Below are positions 36,612 to 46,900 of a DNA stretch of 64,000 bases, piece by piece. The translations under genes were made by a program, and so were the position numbers. Position 1 is the stretch's first letter. Each line of letters starts with the position of its first letter. The notes beneath the pieces are model-generated. The model searched no databases and was not told the DNA's origin. It was given only the letters and a program-made list of their open reading frames with translations. The stretch comes from Emticicia sp. 21SJ11W-3 (GTDB taxonomy: Bacteria > Bacteroidota > Bacteroidia > Cytophagales > Spirosomataceae). Location: the NCBI RefSeq assembly GCF_024138715.1, contig NZ_CP092074.1, forward strand, positions 496,001-560,000, given 5' to 3'.

Positions 36612-37745
36612 TCAGCGTTTTATTTTATATACCTCTGTTAAGGCCAGCATGAAGCACCCCAGCCCGAAATCTTCATAGTCAGGAACTTTATCATAGGTAA
36701 CAGGCTGGCCATCTTTTGGCTCTTTGCCTGTACCCTGCACATAGCCCAGAAATCCATTCGGATGCACACAGTTGTTCATGATGGCATGGGCTGCCTTGGC
36801 CATTGGCGGGTAAAACTTACGGCGGTCAAGAATACCCTTGTTAATGCCCCATGCCATGCCATATAAAAATAACGAAGTGCCCGTTAACTCTTTGCCTCCA
36901 AAATCGTTCGGGTCGGCCAGGCTGGCATTCCAGAAACCATCTGTCCGTTGTAAGGGTAGCAGGGCATTCATCATTTCCAGATACGTTTTTTGATATTCAT
37001 CGCGGTGCGGGGCATCTTTGGGTAAAATATCCAATACACGTACCAATGCTGCTACAACCCAGCCATTCCCCCGGGCCCAGTAGCAACTTTTGCCTGCCGG
37101 GGTTGCATACGGCGGGTCAAAGTCTTTGTCCCGCCACCATAAACCATCTGCCTCATTATACAAGCCCTTTTCACCGTGCCGGGTTTTGGTATACAGATAT
37201 AATTCGTGCATTTTTTCAAAATAACGGTTGTCTTCGTATATAACCCCCAACTGAGCAAACACAGGCATGGCCATCTGCAGGGCATCTACCCACCACCAGT
37301 CGTCTTTTTTTGGGTTGTTCAGCATACTATCTATAGATGCCTTAATATCATGAATACGCTCAGGTTTAGGGTCTATTACATACAAATCTATGTAGGTTTG
37401 TCCGCAGCACTGGTCGTCGGCATTGCGGGTGGCAACGCCATTGCGCAAGCTCCATTTATGGGCTTCTCCCCAGGCCACTGCGTAGTCGTAATATCTTTTT
37501 TGAGGGTCAATTTTATAGAGTGCCATCAGCCCTTCATAGTACACACCCCTGGTCCAGATATTGCTGGGTCTGGTTTTGTCTGGTCCGGCAATGGGTTTGC
37601 TGACATCCGGCCACCGGAGCATAAAATATTCGTTGGCAAGGTTGATGGTTTTCAGGATATCCTGATTTTTAGGCAGGCTTTGCGCAAAGGCACAAAAGCT
37701 GGCAAGCAAAAAAATGATAGTTAATGCAGATATAATTTTCTTCAT
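36612..37745 (-). CDS. GH105 unsaturated glucuronyl/rhamnogalacturonyl hydrolase
   Basis: This 377-residue exported enzyme has a signal peptide (KKIISALTIIFLLASFCAFAQ) followed by the (alpha/alpha)6 barrel of GH105 (YteR/YesR type). It shows WTRGVYYEGLMALYKI near 68, DQCCGQTYIDLY, DDWWWVDALQMAMPVFAQLG near 155 with the catalytic Asp, and CYWARGNGWVVAALVRVLD near 218. These enzymes hydrate and release the unsaturated uronic acid left by pectate or rhamnogalacturonan lyases. It lies outside the main PUL, with an uncoupled two-component system downstream. Confidence 0.9.
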   Translation of the reverse strand: MKKIISALTIIFLLASFCAFAQSLPKNQDILKTINLANEYFMLRWPDVSKPIAGPDKTRPSNIWTRGVYYEGLMALYKIDPQKRYYDYAVAWGEAHKWSLRNGVATRNADDQCCGQTYIDLYVIDPKPERIHDIKASIDSMLNNPKKDDWWWVDALQMAMPVFAQLGVIYEDNRYFEKMHELYLYTKTRHGEKGLYNEADGLWWRDKDFDPPYATPAGKSCYWARGNGWVVAALVRVLDILPKDAPHRDEYQKTYLEMMNALLPLQRTDGFWNASLADPNDFGGKELTGTSLFLYGMAWGINKGILDRRKFYPPMAKAAHAIMNNCVHPNGFLGYVQGTGKEPKDGQPVTYDKVPDYEDFGLGCFMLALTEVYKIKR

Positions 37746-37973
37746 GGAGCTTGATTACTGAATAATATACTTCTAATATGATAAAAAGACGTTTGCCAAT
37801 AATAAATGGCTGCTTCCAAACACAAAGATAACGTTTTGGGTTGAGTAACTTTCCTGTGCTGTGTGGGTTGTGAGTAAAAGCCCCTGAGCAGTGCGAAGCT
37901 TTAATAAGCTGAATTATGAGATTTCTGAAACCCGGGCTGCCTGTATTTTGTTGATGATAGAAATTATACAATT

Positions 37974-38273
37974 ATGACAGGAACATTTGAAGAACTGATA
38001 GCCTCAGAAACGCCCATACTTATTGATTTTTTTGCTGAATGGTGTGGGCCGTGCAAGGTTTTATCACCCACTTTACAGCAATTGGCGCATGAAGCAGGCG
38101 ATCATCTCAAGATAGTAAAAATAGATGTAGACAGGAATCCGAAACTGGCTAATAAATACAAAATATCAGGGGTGCCTACATTAATGCTTTTTAAGAACAG
38201 TGAGCTTAAATGGCGGCAGTCTGGCGTATTGTCTTTACCGCAATTGAAAAGTGTTGTTGAGAAGTACAGGTAA
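37974..38273 (+). CDS. trxA: thioredoxin
   Basis: This 99-residue cytoplasmic thioredoxin has active site WCGPC (Cys24/Cys27), the buried Asp in LIDFF, VKIDVDRNPKLANKY and the cis-proline loop ISGVPTLMLF. It has no signal peptide, so it is cytoplasmic and acts as a general dithiol reductant. It is alone on the plus strand between minus-strand genes. Its exact reductase partner is not visible here. Confidence 0.93.
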   Translation: MTGTFEELIASETPILIDFFAEWCGPCKVLSPTLQQLAHEAGDHLKIVKIDVDRNPKLANKYKISGVPTLMLFKNSELKWRQSGVLSLPQLKSVVEKYR

Positions 38274-38334
38274 CAGCAAAAGAGAAACCACTCTAAGCGT
38301 ATGTGCCTTTAGAGGTAGTAATAAAACGGGCAGA

Positions 38335-38487
38335 TTAAGATATGATTTCTTTTTCAATAATGTCAGACGCTGCCTGTTCAAAGAAACGCTTGATACCATC
38401 AAAGGCACCGCTCACAATGGCCAAAGGTAAAAGAAGTGGCATGAATATTATCCATTGTAAAAACATGGATGAATTGAATTTTTTCAT
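38335..38487 (-). CDS. small membrane protein, 50 residues
   Basis: This frame starts with ATG AAA AAA at 38487 and ends TAA at 38335. It has one hydrophobic helix with an internal proline (FLQWIIFMPLLLPLAIVSGA) followed by an amphipathic charged tail (KRFFEQAASDIIEKEIIS). A Bacteroidota promoter matching both boxes (38584-38615) points at it with a leader of about 90 bases. The reading frame has natural codon use and no competing gene. No family is recognised, and it is easily missed because of its size. Its position between thioredoxin and an Fe-S membrane protein gives no firm role. Confidence 0.6.
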   Translation of the reverse strand: MKKFNSSMFLQWIIFMPLLLPLAIVSGAFDGIKRFFEQAASDIIEKEIIS

Positions 38488-38583
38488 AATGGTAGAGGCA
38501 AACTTGTAAATAGGTAAATAAGATTACTTAAATAAACGTGGCTCTGATGGGTATAATACCGTTCAGTAACGTTTACTTCTATG

Positions 38584-38615
38584 TAAAGTTAAAAAAAATA
38601 TCACCTAAGTGCAAA
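38584..38615 (-). promoter_or_regulatory. promoter of the small membrane protein gene
   Basis: On the minus strand: TTTG (38612-38615), a 20-base spacer and TAACTTTA (38584-38591), one mismatch to TAnnTTTG. Transcription would start about 38577. Confidence 0.6.
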
Positions 38616-38679
38616 GTTTTTCTACATTAAAAATTGATTTTATGGTAAAGTTATTTTCCGGTACCTAAAATCAGGTTAA

Positions 38680-40014
38680 TCAGGGGTTGTTGAGGTTTTC
38701 TGCCCAGTTGAATCGGTCTCCCGGCGAAAGTTTCCAGGGAGCCATGTTGTTTTCCAGATTCGAAAACATCGCATTCCATGACCCGGGCGCCGAAGATTCT
38801 TCCATTACTTTGTAACGACGCAGCTGAAGAATGATATCAAGCGGCGATATATTAACAGGGCATTGTTGTACGCAGGCATTGCAGGTGGTGCAGGCCAGAA
38901 TTTCTTCTTCCGTAATGTAGTCGCCCAGCAGGGTTTTCCCGCTATCATATTCATAGCCGTTTTGTAACCAGCCTTTCTGGATTTCCTCCAGTCTGTCGCG
39001 CGTGTCCATCATTATTTTGCGTGGCGACAGTTTTTTGCCTGTTATATTAGCCGGGCAGGCAGCGGTGCAACGGCCACACTCGGTGCAGCTGTAGGCATCC
39101 ATCAGGTTTTTCCAGCTCAGGTCTTTTACATCCTTAGCACCAAAGCGGCCCACTTCAGCCGGTGTTGCATCTGGTTGCTCAATTCCCAGCATGATTTTCA
39201 CCTCTTTCGTTACAGCTGGCATGTTGTGCATTTCTCCTTTGGGGTCAAGATTCGAAAAGTAGGTATTAGGAAACGCCAGAAAGATATGCAGGTGTTTTGA
39301 GTAGGTAACATAAAGAGCAAAACCCATAATGCCCAGAATATGAAACCACCAGGCAATGCGTTCATAGGTAACAAGGGCGGTGTCGCTCCAATTATTAAAA
39401 ACTGGTTGTAGCCATTGGCTAACCAGAAAATTACCCGTTGATGCCTCTGCATAATGGCCAAGGCCCCTTTGCTGCAAAATGGTGTCTGCGGCATTCATAC
39501 TCAGAAATGCCCACATCAATAATACCTCGGTTATCAATATAATATTGGCGTCGGTGCGGGGCCAGGATGTCATTTCACGGTGACGGCTCTCCTGAAAGCG
39601 TGGTACTTTAATAACATTTCTTCTGATAAGAAATACCAGACAAACGGCTACTACACCCAGGGCCAGTAGTTCAAAAAAATTAATCAGAAAACCGTAAAGA
39701 CTGCCCAGCAAAGGGTAGAACAGGCGATGGGTGCCCAGTATGCCGTCCAGCATTATTTCCAGCACTTCAATATTAATTATCAGAAAACCTGCATAAATGA
39801 TAAAGTGCATCAGCCCTACAATTGGGCGGTTGAACATCTTTTTTTGCCCGAAAGCAATCAATAGCATGGTTTTAAGACGCTCAGCCGGCCGGTCGGTACG
39901 GTCTTCGGCTTGGCCCAGCAGGATGGTTTTCTTGATAAGTTTTACCCGGCGGCCTATAAAAAAACCAGCGGTTGCTAATGCGGCTACAAATAATATCTGG
40001 GCGAGTACTTGCAT
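38680..40014 (-). CDS. HdrC/DsrM-like membrane Fe-S protein
   Basis: This 444-residue protein has about five membrane helices of the nitrate-reductase gamma/DsrM type in its first 260 residues. A 4Fe-4S dicluster domain follows with CTECGRCTAACPANITG near 307 and CTTCNACVQQCPVNISP near 383. It resembles the HdrC/DsrM-type subunit that passes electrons from quinol to a CCG-domain (HdrB-like) partner. No CCG gene follows here, so the partner must be elsewhere. It is transcribed alone on the minus strand. Confidence 0.85.
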   Translation of the reverse strand: MQVLAQILFVAALATAGFFIGRRVKLIKKTILLGQAEDRTDRPAERLKTMLLIAFGQKKMFNRPIVGLMHFIIYAGFLIINIEVLEIMLDGILGTHRLFYPLLGSLYGFLINFFELLALGVVAVCLVFLIRRNVIKVPRFQESRHREMTSWPRTDANIILITEVLLMWAFLSMNAADTILQQRGLGHYAEASTGNFLVSQWLQPVFNNWSDTALVTYERIAWWFHILGIMGFALYVTYSKHLHIFLAFPNTYFSNLDPKGEMHNMPAVTKEVKIMLGIEQPDATPAEVGRFGAKDVKDLSWKNLMDAYSCTECGRCTAACPANITGKKLSPRKIMMDTRDRLEEIQKGWLQNGYEYDSGKTLLGDYITEEEILACTTCNACVQQCPVNISPLDIILQLRRYKVMEESSAPGSWNAMFSNLENNMAPWKLSPGDRFNWAENLNNP

Positions 40015-40143
40015 GATATCAGTATTTGGGAAAATAATGGTTGGTAATTTGCCAAACAGTATGCTTGCATACCATTACAAATATAGTCAAAAAACATATA
40101 AAGCAAGCGTTGTAAAAATTTTTAAGATTTTTTTTGCCTGAAA

Positions 40144-40174
40144 TTTGTTCATAAAAAGTTTTTGTCTAATTTTG
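40144..40174 (+). promoter_or_regulatory. tRNA-Phe promoter
   Basis: TTTG, 19 bases, TAATTTTG: an exact match to both Bacteroidota promoter boxes. Transcription would start about 25 bases before the tRNA. Confidence 0.8.
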
Positions 40175-40206
40175 CAGTCCCAAAACACAGGGAATGGTGG
40201 TAATAA

Positions 40207-40282
40207 GGTAATGTAGCTCAGTTGGTAGAGCAAAGGACTGAAAATCCTTGTGTCGGCGGTTCGATTCCGTCCATTACCACCA
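40207..40282 (+). tRNA. tRNA-Phe (GAA)
   Basis: A complete cloverleaf. The acceptor stem is GGTAATG/CATTACC, the D arm GCTC-AGTTGGTAGA-GAGC, the anticodon stem AAGGA/TCCTT with anticodon GAA at 40240-40242, and the T loop TTCGATT. Discriminator A and an encoded CCA end (40280-40282) follow. It has its own exact promoter and terminator. No integrase or attachment-site duplication is visible beside it. Confidence 0.97.
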
Positions 40283-40288
40283 GAAAAT

Positions 40289-40320
40289 AAAGGCTTTATG
40301 AAGAAATTCGTAAAGCCTTT
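40289..40320 (+). terminator. tRNA-Phe terminator
   Basis: A 10-bp stem AAAGGCTTTA/TAAAGCCTTT with a 12-base loop is followed by a run of eight T residues. Confidence 0.92.
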
Positions 40321-40333
40321 TTTTGTTTACATG

Positions 40334-40381
40334 AAAAATTCACGGCTCTGAAGCTGTTTAGCATCATGGCCGTGAATTTTT
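40334..40381 (-). terminator. terminator of the FG-GAP/ASPIC gene
   Basis: Perfect 13-bp arms (AAAAATTCACGGC and its complement) are separated by a 22-base loop, just after the minus-strand stop at 40394. Confidence 0.8.
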
Positions 40382-40393
40382 TTGGATGCCACC

Positions 40394-43300
40394 CTATGGG
40401 TGAGCCTTTTTTTGAAGCTGATAAGATTGCACCTTGCCTGCATTGGCAAAAACCTGCATTACTCCGGTTTTTTTGAAGAACACACATTTACGGGTGTCAC
40501 CCTGAAAATTCAGGCCGCTTTGGTCAAAGTCAACAGGCTGAAACCCTCCCTTCCCGTTGCCCAGCAGCAGGGCGCCTTTGGATGCATCCTGCCTGCCCTG
40601 ATGGGCCTCATTGGCAAAGAAATTACCCGCTAAAAGTATGTCCTGGTGCCCATCCTGATTGAAGTCTTCGGATAGTATTGAAAAAACGGGCGATTGTTGT
40701 GCCTGCCAGGGGAGTGGCGTAAGGCTGAAACCGCCCTTGCCGGTATTTATACCTATACAGCTGCGTAGTTCATAGGCTTGCTTCTCAATAGCCCCTTTCT
40801 TATCGGTTTCGCTGAAGAGGTCATCAAACAAAACGCCGGAATAGTCTTTAAAATTGGTGTATCTTTTCCGGAAACTGTTGATTTGTAGGTTCAGGTTGTC
40901 GCGCGGATGCACCGGTACCAATTGATTGTTAACATACTGGCCCATAACTGGGTCAATTCTGCCGTTGTTATCAAAGTCTTTGGCCAATAACACAACCGGG
41001 TGTTGTGGGGTGGCCTTATAAAATGAGTTCAACCCTTCATTACCCAGCACTAAATCAATCAGGCCGTCATGGTTCAGGTCGGTAGTTGCTATTGTGTTCC
41101 ACCAGCCTTCTGTTCCGGCCTTTTGGGTGTGTGTAAACTGCCCTCGCTTGTTAATCAGTGTAGTCAGGGGCATCCATTCACCTACTACCACCAGATCGGT
41201 ATAGCCGTCTTGATTAATGTCTATGGCGGCGGCGTCGCACACCATTCCCAGCTTGCTCAGATAAGGTGCAACCTGAGCGGTGGCATCAGTAAATTTGCCT
41301 TTATCGTTTCTGAGTATATAGCTTGGAGGGGCAACCGGATATTGATTTGGAGAAACACGCCCGCCAATAAAAATGTCAAGGTCGTGGTCGTTGTCAATAT
41401 CAAGGGTGGTAATTGTACGGCTGCTTACGTGTAATAGCGGGAAATCAGCCGTGTTTTTAAAATTGCCCCGGCCATCATTGAGCCATAATTGTGGCCGGTA
41501 GGCTTCTGCTATATCCAGAGGTCGCTCGCAACTGCCTCCGGCAAAAATCAGATCCTGGTCTCCGTCATTATCAGCATCAAAAAAATGTATCGCCCCAACT
41601 TCCATCAAACGGCTGGTGGGTATTTCCTGTATCCTGCTGAATTTCCCATCCTTATTCTGCACAAAAACCTGTGTTTCGCTGCCATACAAAGCACCTCCTA
41701 TGGCAAGGTCTTCCAGCCCGTCGCCGTTGATATCCGCTTTAGCTACTGCCGGCCCGGGCTTCGAGAGCATTTTATGCAAGGTGGCTGTTTGGTTAAAGTC
41801 TATAAATGTAAAGTCTTTATGCTCAAAATCGGGTGCATGGTCAATTGTTTCAAAAAGCTTTTCTGCAATCAGGGGTGAGGGTTTACCATTTGTTGCGTCT
41901 TCATATTTCAGGGTAATTGTTGTGGTCGTACTGTCTATTTCATATTTTTTCTGCACTTTGCCATCAGGCCAGGTAATCATCAGAGAGTCGATTTTTTTCT
42001 TTTTTCCTAAACCTACTACGATGTTACGTGGCATGGAAGACAGGTAGCCCCTTACAGGGTAGTTTTCAAATAACAGCACTTCATGGCCAATCCAGGCGGT
42101 TATCCGCGTTCCTATGCCTGCTTTATTATTGGCATCACCCTTCAGGTTAATGGTAAGGCTGCTATTTTGCTTATCTGAATTGTTTCTGAAGACTGATGCT
42201 TCGCTATCTACATTATTTACTATCAAATCAAGGTCTCCGTCGTTATCAAGGTCGGCATAGGCGGCTCCATTGGCATAAGACAACTCATCCAGCCCCCAGC
42301 TTTCAGATACATTTTCAAAATCAAGGTTATTCCTGTTTCTGTAAGCATAGTTTTTCAGTGGTATTTCTGGCACCATTTCCATCAGCTTTTTACGGTTTTC
42401 TACCCTCGATTTGTTTGAGCCAAACATATCTTTGTTGCGGTAATAGCTGATAAAGTCCAGGTCTGTTACGTTTTTTCTATAACCATTGGTAATAAATATG
42501 TCTTTGAGTCCGTCATTGTCCAGGTCGCAAAGAAGGGTAGACCAGCTCCAGTCTGTTTTGGCTACACCGGCCAATAATCCGTTTTCGCTGAACTGCGGAA
42601 TCCCCCCCGCATTTCCCACATTGATTTGAAGCATGTTTCGCATATACTGCAACTCATAATTGTATGGTGCGTGTATACTCATTTCTTTTTTGTCGTAGTC
42701 GGGCTTGCCCAGCATTTGCTTCTGGCGGGCGTTATCTTCGGGCAGCATATCCAGCTGAAAAATATCTACTTTGCCATCCTGATTGATATCGGCGGCATCA
42801 ATACCCATACCAGACAAAGCCGTGTGAGGCATAGCGGTTTTAATTACATTCTCAAATTGTCCGTTGCCCTTATTGAGATAGAGTGCATCTGAGCTCAGGA
42901 AATCGTTCGAGCAATAGATGTCAGGCCGGCCATCATTATTATAATCAGACACCACCACGCCCAGCCCCAGGCCTTCATAAATGATTCCGGCCTCTGCCGA
43001 TACATCTCTGAACACCGGATGCCCGTCTGTTGTGCCATCATTTTTGAAAAGTTTGCTGGCAGAAGGATGCGACCCATCGTTCATGGCCGGCCTCAGGTAA
43101 CTTGGGTTCTGGGTATCAGGCGAGGTATTCAATAAGAAGGCATCCAGGTCTCCGTCTCCGTCATAGTCTAAGAAGGCGGTTTGGGTGGTGTAGCCTGCGT
43201 AATCTAATCCGTAGGCGGCGGCAGCTTCTTTAAAAGTGGGGGCAGAGGTCTTTTGATTAATGAATAACAGGTTATGTGTGTCAGCCATTGAGGGGTGGTA

Positions 43301-43690
43301 GGCTACCGATATATAAATGTCATCCCAGCCGTCATTATTAATGTCAATTATCGAAACCCCGTTGCACCATCGGTTGGTTGACAGCCCGGCCTGTTTGGTT
43401 ATTTTATCAAATTTCAGGTTTCCTTTATTGAGGTAAAGCTCTGAGCTTACCTGATTGCCCGTCAGGAACACATCCATTAAGCCATCATTGTTAAAGTCTC
43501 CGATTCCAACCCCACCACCATTATAAAAATTTGTAAATGTAAAAGCATTCAGCGAGTCGTTTGCCTTCAGTGAATTAACAAAATCAACGCCTGTTTCTGT
43601 TACAGCCAGTTTATTGAACAGCCTGGCGGTTTTTTTTTGGCACCCGGAGATAAATAATAGTAAAAGTAAAAATAATAGGGATGGTTTCAT
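40394..43690 (-). CDS. FG-GAP/VCBS repeat lipoprotein with UnbV/ASPIC domain
   Basis: This 1098-residue surface or periplasmic lipoprotein has a lipobox ISGC (Cys17) in the N-terminal signal; an upstream ATG at 43744 would add 18 residues and spoil the signal. At least 14 calcium-loop repeats of the D-x-N-x-D-G-x-x-D type (for example DFNNDGLMDVF, DINNDGWDDIY, DYDGDGDLDAF) form beta-propeller-like folds. A UnbV/ASPIC segment is present near 530-620 (IGTRITAWIGHEVL, then YPVRGYLSSMPRNIVVGLG). This type is often paired with SusC/SusD in Cytophagales. It is divergent from susC and shares its regulatory region. Confidence 0.9.
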   Translation of the reverse strand: MKPSLLFLLLLLFISGCQKKTARLFNKLAVTETGVDFVNSLKANDSLNAFTFTNFYNGGGVGIGDFNNDGLMDVFLTGNQVSSELYLNKGNLKFDKITKQAGLSTNRWCNGVSIIDINNDGWDDIYISVAYHPSMADTHNLLFINQKTSAPTFKEAAAAYGLDYAGYTTQTAFLDYDGDGDLDAFLLNTSPDTQNPSYLRPAMNDGSHPSASKLFKNDGTTDGHPVFRDVSAEAGIIYEGLGLGVVVSDYNNDGRPDIYCSNDFLSSDALYLNKGNGQFENVIKTAMPHTALSGMGIDAADINQDGKVDIFQLDMLPEDNARQKQMLGKPDYDKKEMSIHAPYNYELQYMRNMLQINVGNAGGIPQFSENGLLAGVAKTDWSWSTLLCDLDNDGLKDIFITNGYRKNVTDLDFISYYRNKDMFGSNKSRVENRKKLMEMVPEIPLKNYAYRNRNNLDFENVSESWGLDELSYANGAAYADLDNDGDLDLIVNNVDSEASVFRNNSDKQNSSLTINLKGDANNKAGIGTRITAWIGHEVLLFENYPVRGYLSSMPRNIVVGLGKKKKIDSLMITWPDGKVQKKYEIDSTTTTITLKYEDATNGKPSPLIAEKLFETIDHAPDFEHKDFTFIDFNQTATLHKMLSKPGPAVAKADINGDGLEDLAIGGALYGSETQVFVQNKDGKFSRIQEIPTSRLMEVGAIHFFDADNDGDQDLIFAGGSCERPLDIAEAYRPQLWLNDGRGNFKNTADFPLLHVSSRTITTLDIDNDHDLDIFIGGRVSPNQYPVAPPSYILRNDKGKFTDATAQVAPYLSKLGMVCDAAAIDINQDGYTDLVVVGEWMPLTTLINKRGQFTHTQKAGTEGWWNTIATTDLNHDGLIDLVLGNEGLNSFYKATPQHPVVLLAKDFDNNGRIDPVMGQYVNNQLVPVHPRDNLNLQINSFRKRYTNFKDYSGVLFDDLFSETDKKGAIEKQAYELRSCIGINTGKGGFSLTPLPWQAQQSPVFSILSEDFNQDGHQDILLAGNFFANEAHQGRQDASKGALLLGNGKGGFQPVDFDQSGLNFQGDTRKCVFFKKTGVMQVFANAGKVQSYQLQKKAHP

Positions 43691-43810
43691 GATTGATTTA
43701 TAGAAATTGATTGTGATTTTAATTAAATATTTCAAGAACTGCACGCGTAATTGTTAAAAAAGTACTAGTTAATAAAAAAAAAATCATACTTAGTTTTTTT
43801 TATCGTTTTT

Positions 43811-43829
43811 ATGTGTACATTTGACACAT
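43811..43829. promoter_or_regulatory. PUL operator copy A (inverted repeat)
   Basis: ATGTGT-ACATTTG-ACACAT: 6-bp arms, 7-base centre. The centre TACATTTG (43816-43823) also matches a promoter -7 box, so a bound protein would block it. It lies 92 bases before the susC ATG. Confidence 0.7.
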
Positions 43830-43836
43830 ATTTGAT

Positions 43837-43855
43837 TTGTGTGTATTTGACACAT
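43837..43855. promoter_or_regulatory. PUL operator copy B (inverted repeat)
   Basis: TTGTGT-GTATTTG-ACACAT, 26 bases downstream of copy A (centre to centre, 2.5 helical turns). The right halves TTTGACACATAT are identical in A and B. Confidence 0.7.
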
Positions 43856-43920
43856 ATCAAAATTATATAAAAAAACCTTATAAAACTTCTATTTGTACAA
43901 TTTATTTTAACTCTTAAAAA

Positions 43921-46900
43921 ATGAAGGTAAACAATTACAAACCGACCATCCAGCGAGGTTTATCACGCAAGTCGATAAGGCTGTTGCTGTTTTTCTTAAT
44001 GTCTTTATTTTCGGTTGGCTCACTGATGGCTCAGGTCAGAGGGGTAGTCAAAAACGAAAATGGCGAGGCATTTCAAGGAGTAAATGTTGTGATTAAGGGC
44101 GAAACCAAAGGAACAGTAACCGATGCTGCCGGCCGTTACGAAATTAAGGCTTCCAGCGAGTCTGTTCTGATATTTAGTTTCCTGGGGTATAAACCTGCTG
44201 AAATTAGAGTTGGTAATCAGAGGGAAATTAACGTAACCCTGGATGTAGATGCCGGTCTGATGGAAGAAATCGTGGTAGTTGGATACGGTACACAGAAGAA
44301 ATCGTCACTGACGGGTGCAGTGTCATCCATCACCAACAAAGAGCTGGCCACGCAACCGGTTATCAGCGCCACGCAGGCCATGCAGGGCCGGGTGGCAGGG
44401 GTATCTATTGTTAATAATAGCAGCCCCGGAGCTGAGCCAACCGTTCGTATCAGAGGGGTAGGGTCCATCAGCTTGAACCCAAATCCGCTTTATGTAATTG
44501 ACGGTGTGCCTGCCGGGGGCTTAAATACCATTGCACCCAACGATATTGAATCAATTGAAGTTTTAAAAGATGCCAGCGCTTCTGCCATTTATGGTTCAAG
44601 AGCGGCCAATGGCGTTGTTTTGATAACCACCAAAAAAGGAAAGGCCGGTAAACTTACCATCAGCCTTGACTCTTACGTGGGTACGCAATCTGCCTGGAAA
44701 ACCCTGGACCTGCTGAACAGCGAGCAGTATATCAAATATGGTACAGCTTTGCTGTCTGCTTCGGGTCAACCTATTCCGGGTCGTTTTTCGGCCATGAACA
44801 CCCCAATTTATGAGGGCGCCACTACCACATTTGCCCAAACCCAGACCAACTGGCAGGATGTAATGTTTAAAAATGGCCCGATTCATAACAACCAGCTTTC
44901 ATTGGCAGGCGGAACCGAGAAATCGAAGTTTTACCTTTCGCTGGGTAACTTCAAGCAGGAGGGTATCCTGCCATTTACTGAATATGGCCGCCAGAGCATC
45001 CGGTTAAACTCAGACCATAGCATTTCTAAATATATATCAATCGGGCAGACCATGATGGTGACGCAAGACAAACGCATTGCCGAAAGAGATGCCGGTGGCC
45101 GGAGCATGGTAATGAACATTATGCGTATGGTACCCTACTGGCCTGTAAGCGATCCGACAAAACTGGGTGGTTACAGTACTACTGCACAGGGGCTTGATGC
45201 AACCGACCCTGAAAACCCGATGCGTATTGCCGTACAGGAGCAAAAAGACCAGATAGACCGCTCTTTTAAAATGTTGGGTACAGTATATGCCGAAGTGAAG
45301 TTTACTAACTGGCTGCGTTACAAATTTACCATGGGTGGCGACTACTCAAGCTCTATTTTCAACGGGTTTGTGCCTATTTATAACGACGGTAACCGTAGCC
45401 GCCAGACAGCCGAGCTTACCCAGAACAGAGGGCAGTATTTTTCTACCATACTTACTAATCAGCTAACTTTCGATAAAACCTTCGGAAAGCATTACGTAAA
45501 CGCTACCGCGGTGCTTGAAAGACAGGATGCTACCTTCAAGTCTATCAACCTGACCGGCCAGAGACCTGACAATAACATTAAAGAGATACAAGGCGCCGCC
45601 AATATTAACGGTAATACCTCAAGTTCTGAAAACACCTTGTTGTCTTATGTGGGTCGTTTAAACTATGAGTACAACAGCAAATACCTTTTGAGTGCAACGG
45701 TACGCCGCGACGGCTCATCAAAATTTGCACCGGGCAATAAGTGGGGGACGTTCCCTTCGGTTTCATTGGGTTGGAGAATCAGCGAAGAAGCTTTCATGAA
45801 AGACATCGTAGCTATTAATGAACTGAAACTGAGAGGAAGTGTGGGTGTAACAGGTTATAACTCAATCGGAGACTATGACTGGCAACCGTTGATTTCAGCC
45901 AATAACACTAATTATTCGTTCGGTAATGCTTCTCAGTTGGGCTCTTATTTCAACAGCCTGGGTAACACCGGCCTGAGCTGGGAAGAAACAACCATGAAAA
46001 ACCTGGGTTTAGACCTTTCGTTGTTCAGCAACAAGGTAAGTATCTCAACCGAGATATACTCACGTAAAACAGATGGTCTATTGCTGCGTGTGCCTCTGCC
46101 AGACTCAGAAGGATATTCTAACAGCCCATTGGCCAACGTAGGTAGCATGGAAAACAGAGGTTTTGAGCTTTCTCTGGGTTATCATATTGATAAAAAAGAC
46201 TTCAAGTCAACCATTACAGGAACTTTTGACCTGGTAAGAAATAAAGTATTAAGCCTAGATACGCCAAATGCTACTATTAATGCAGGTAACAATGCCGATT
46301 TTGGTGGATTTGACATCACCCGCACAGAAGCAGGGAGTTCGTTACAGTCGTTCTACGGCTGGCAGGTAGAGAAAATCTTCCAAAATGAAGGCGAAATAGC
46401 GGCGGCCAACGGTGCAGACGGTAATTCAGGCACTCCGTATCAGAACGAGGCTACCAAGCCCGGCGATATCAAGTTCAGAGATCTGAACAACGACGGTAAG
46501 ATTGATGCCAATGACAGAACCTATCTGGGCAGCTACCTGCCTAAATTCTCTTATGGTCTTAACTACTCAGGAACCTACAAAAACTTCGATTTCTCATTGT
46601 TCTTCCAGGGTGTGCAAGGCAATAAAATCTATAATGGAACCAAGGTGATTGGTCAGGGTATGTTAAGACTATTCAATGCCACTACTGATGTGCTAAATGC
46701 CTGGACACCATCTAACACCAACACAGATGTGCCAAGAGCCGTTAGCGGTGACCCTAACCAGAATGCAAGAACTTCTGACAGATTTATTGAAGATGGATCG
46801 TACCTGCGCCTGAAAAACCTGACCGTAGGTTATACCATACCATCAGACAAAATTTCTAAGCTGACCAATAATGTGCTTACCAGAGCCAGAATTTATTTTA

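Noticed and set aside
40207-40282. tRNA-Phe as an integration site of a mobile element
   Set aside because: No integrase, direct repeat of the tRNA end or foreign-looking block is visible next to it.
43691-43744. 18 extra residues at the start of the FG-GAP lipoprotein
   Set aside because: They would displace the lipobox signal from the N-terminus.
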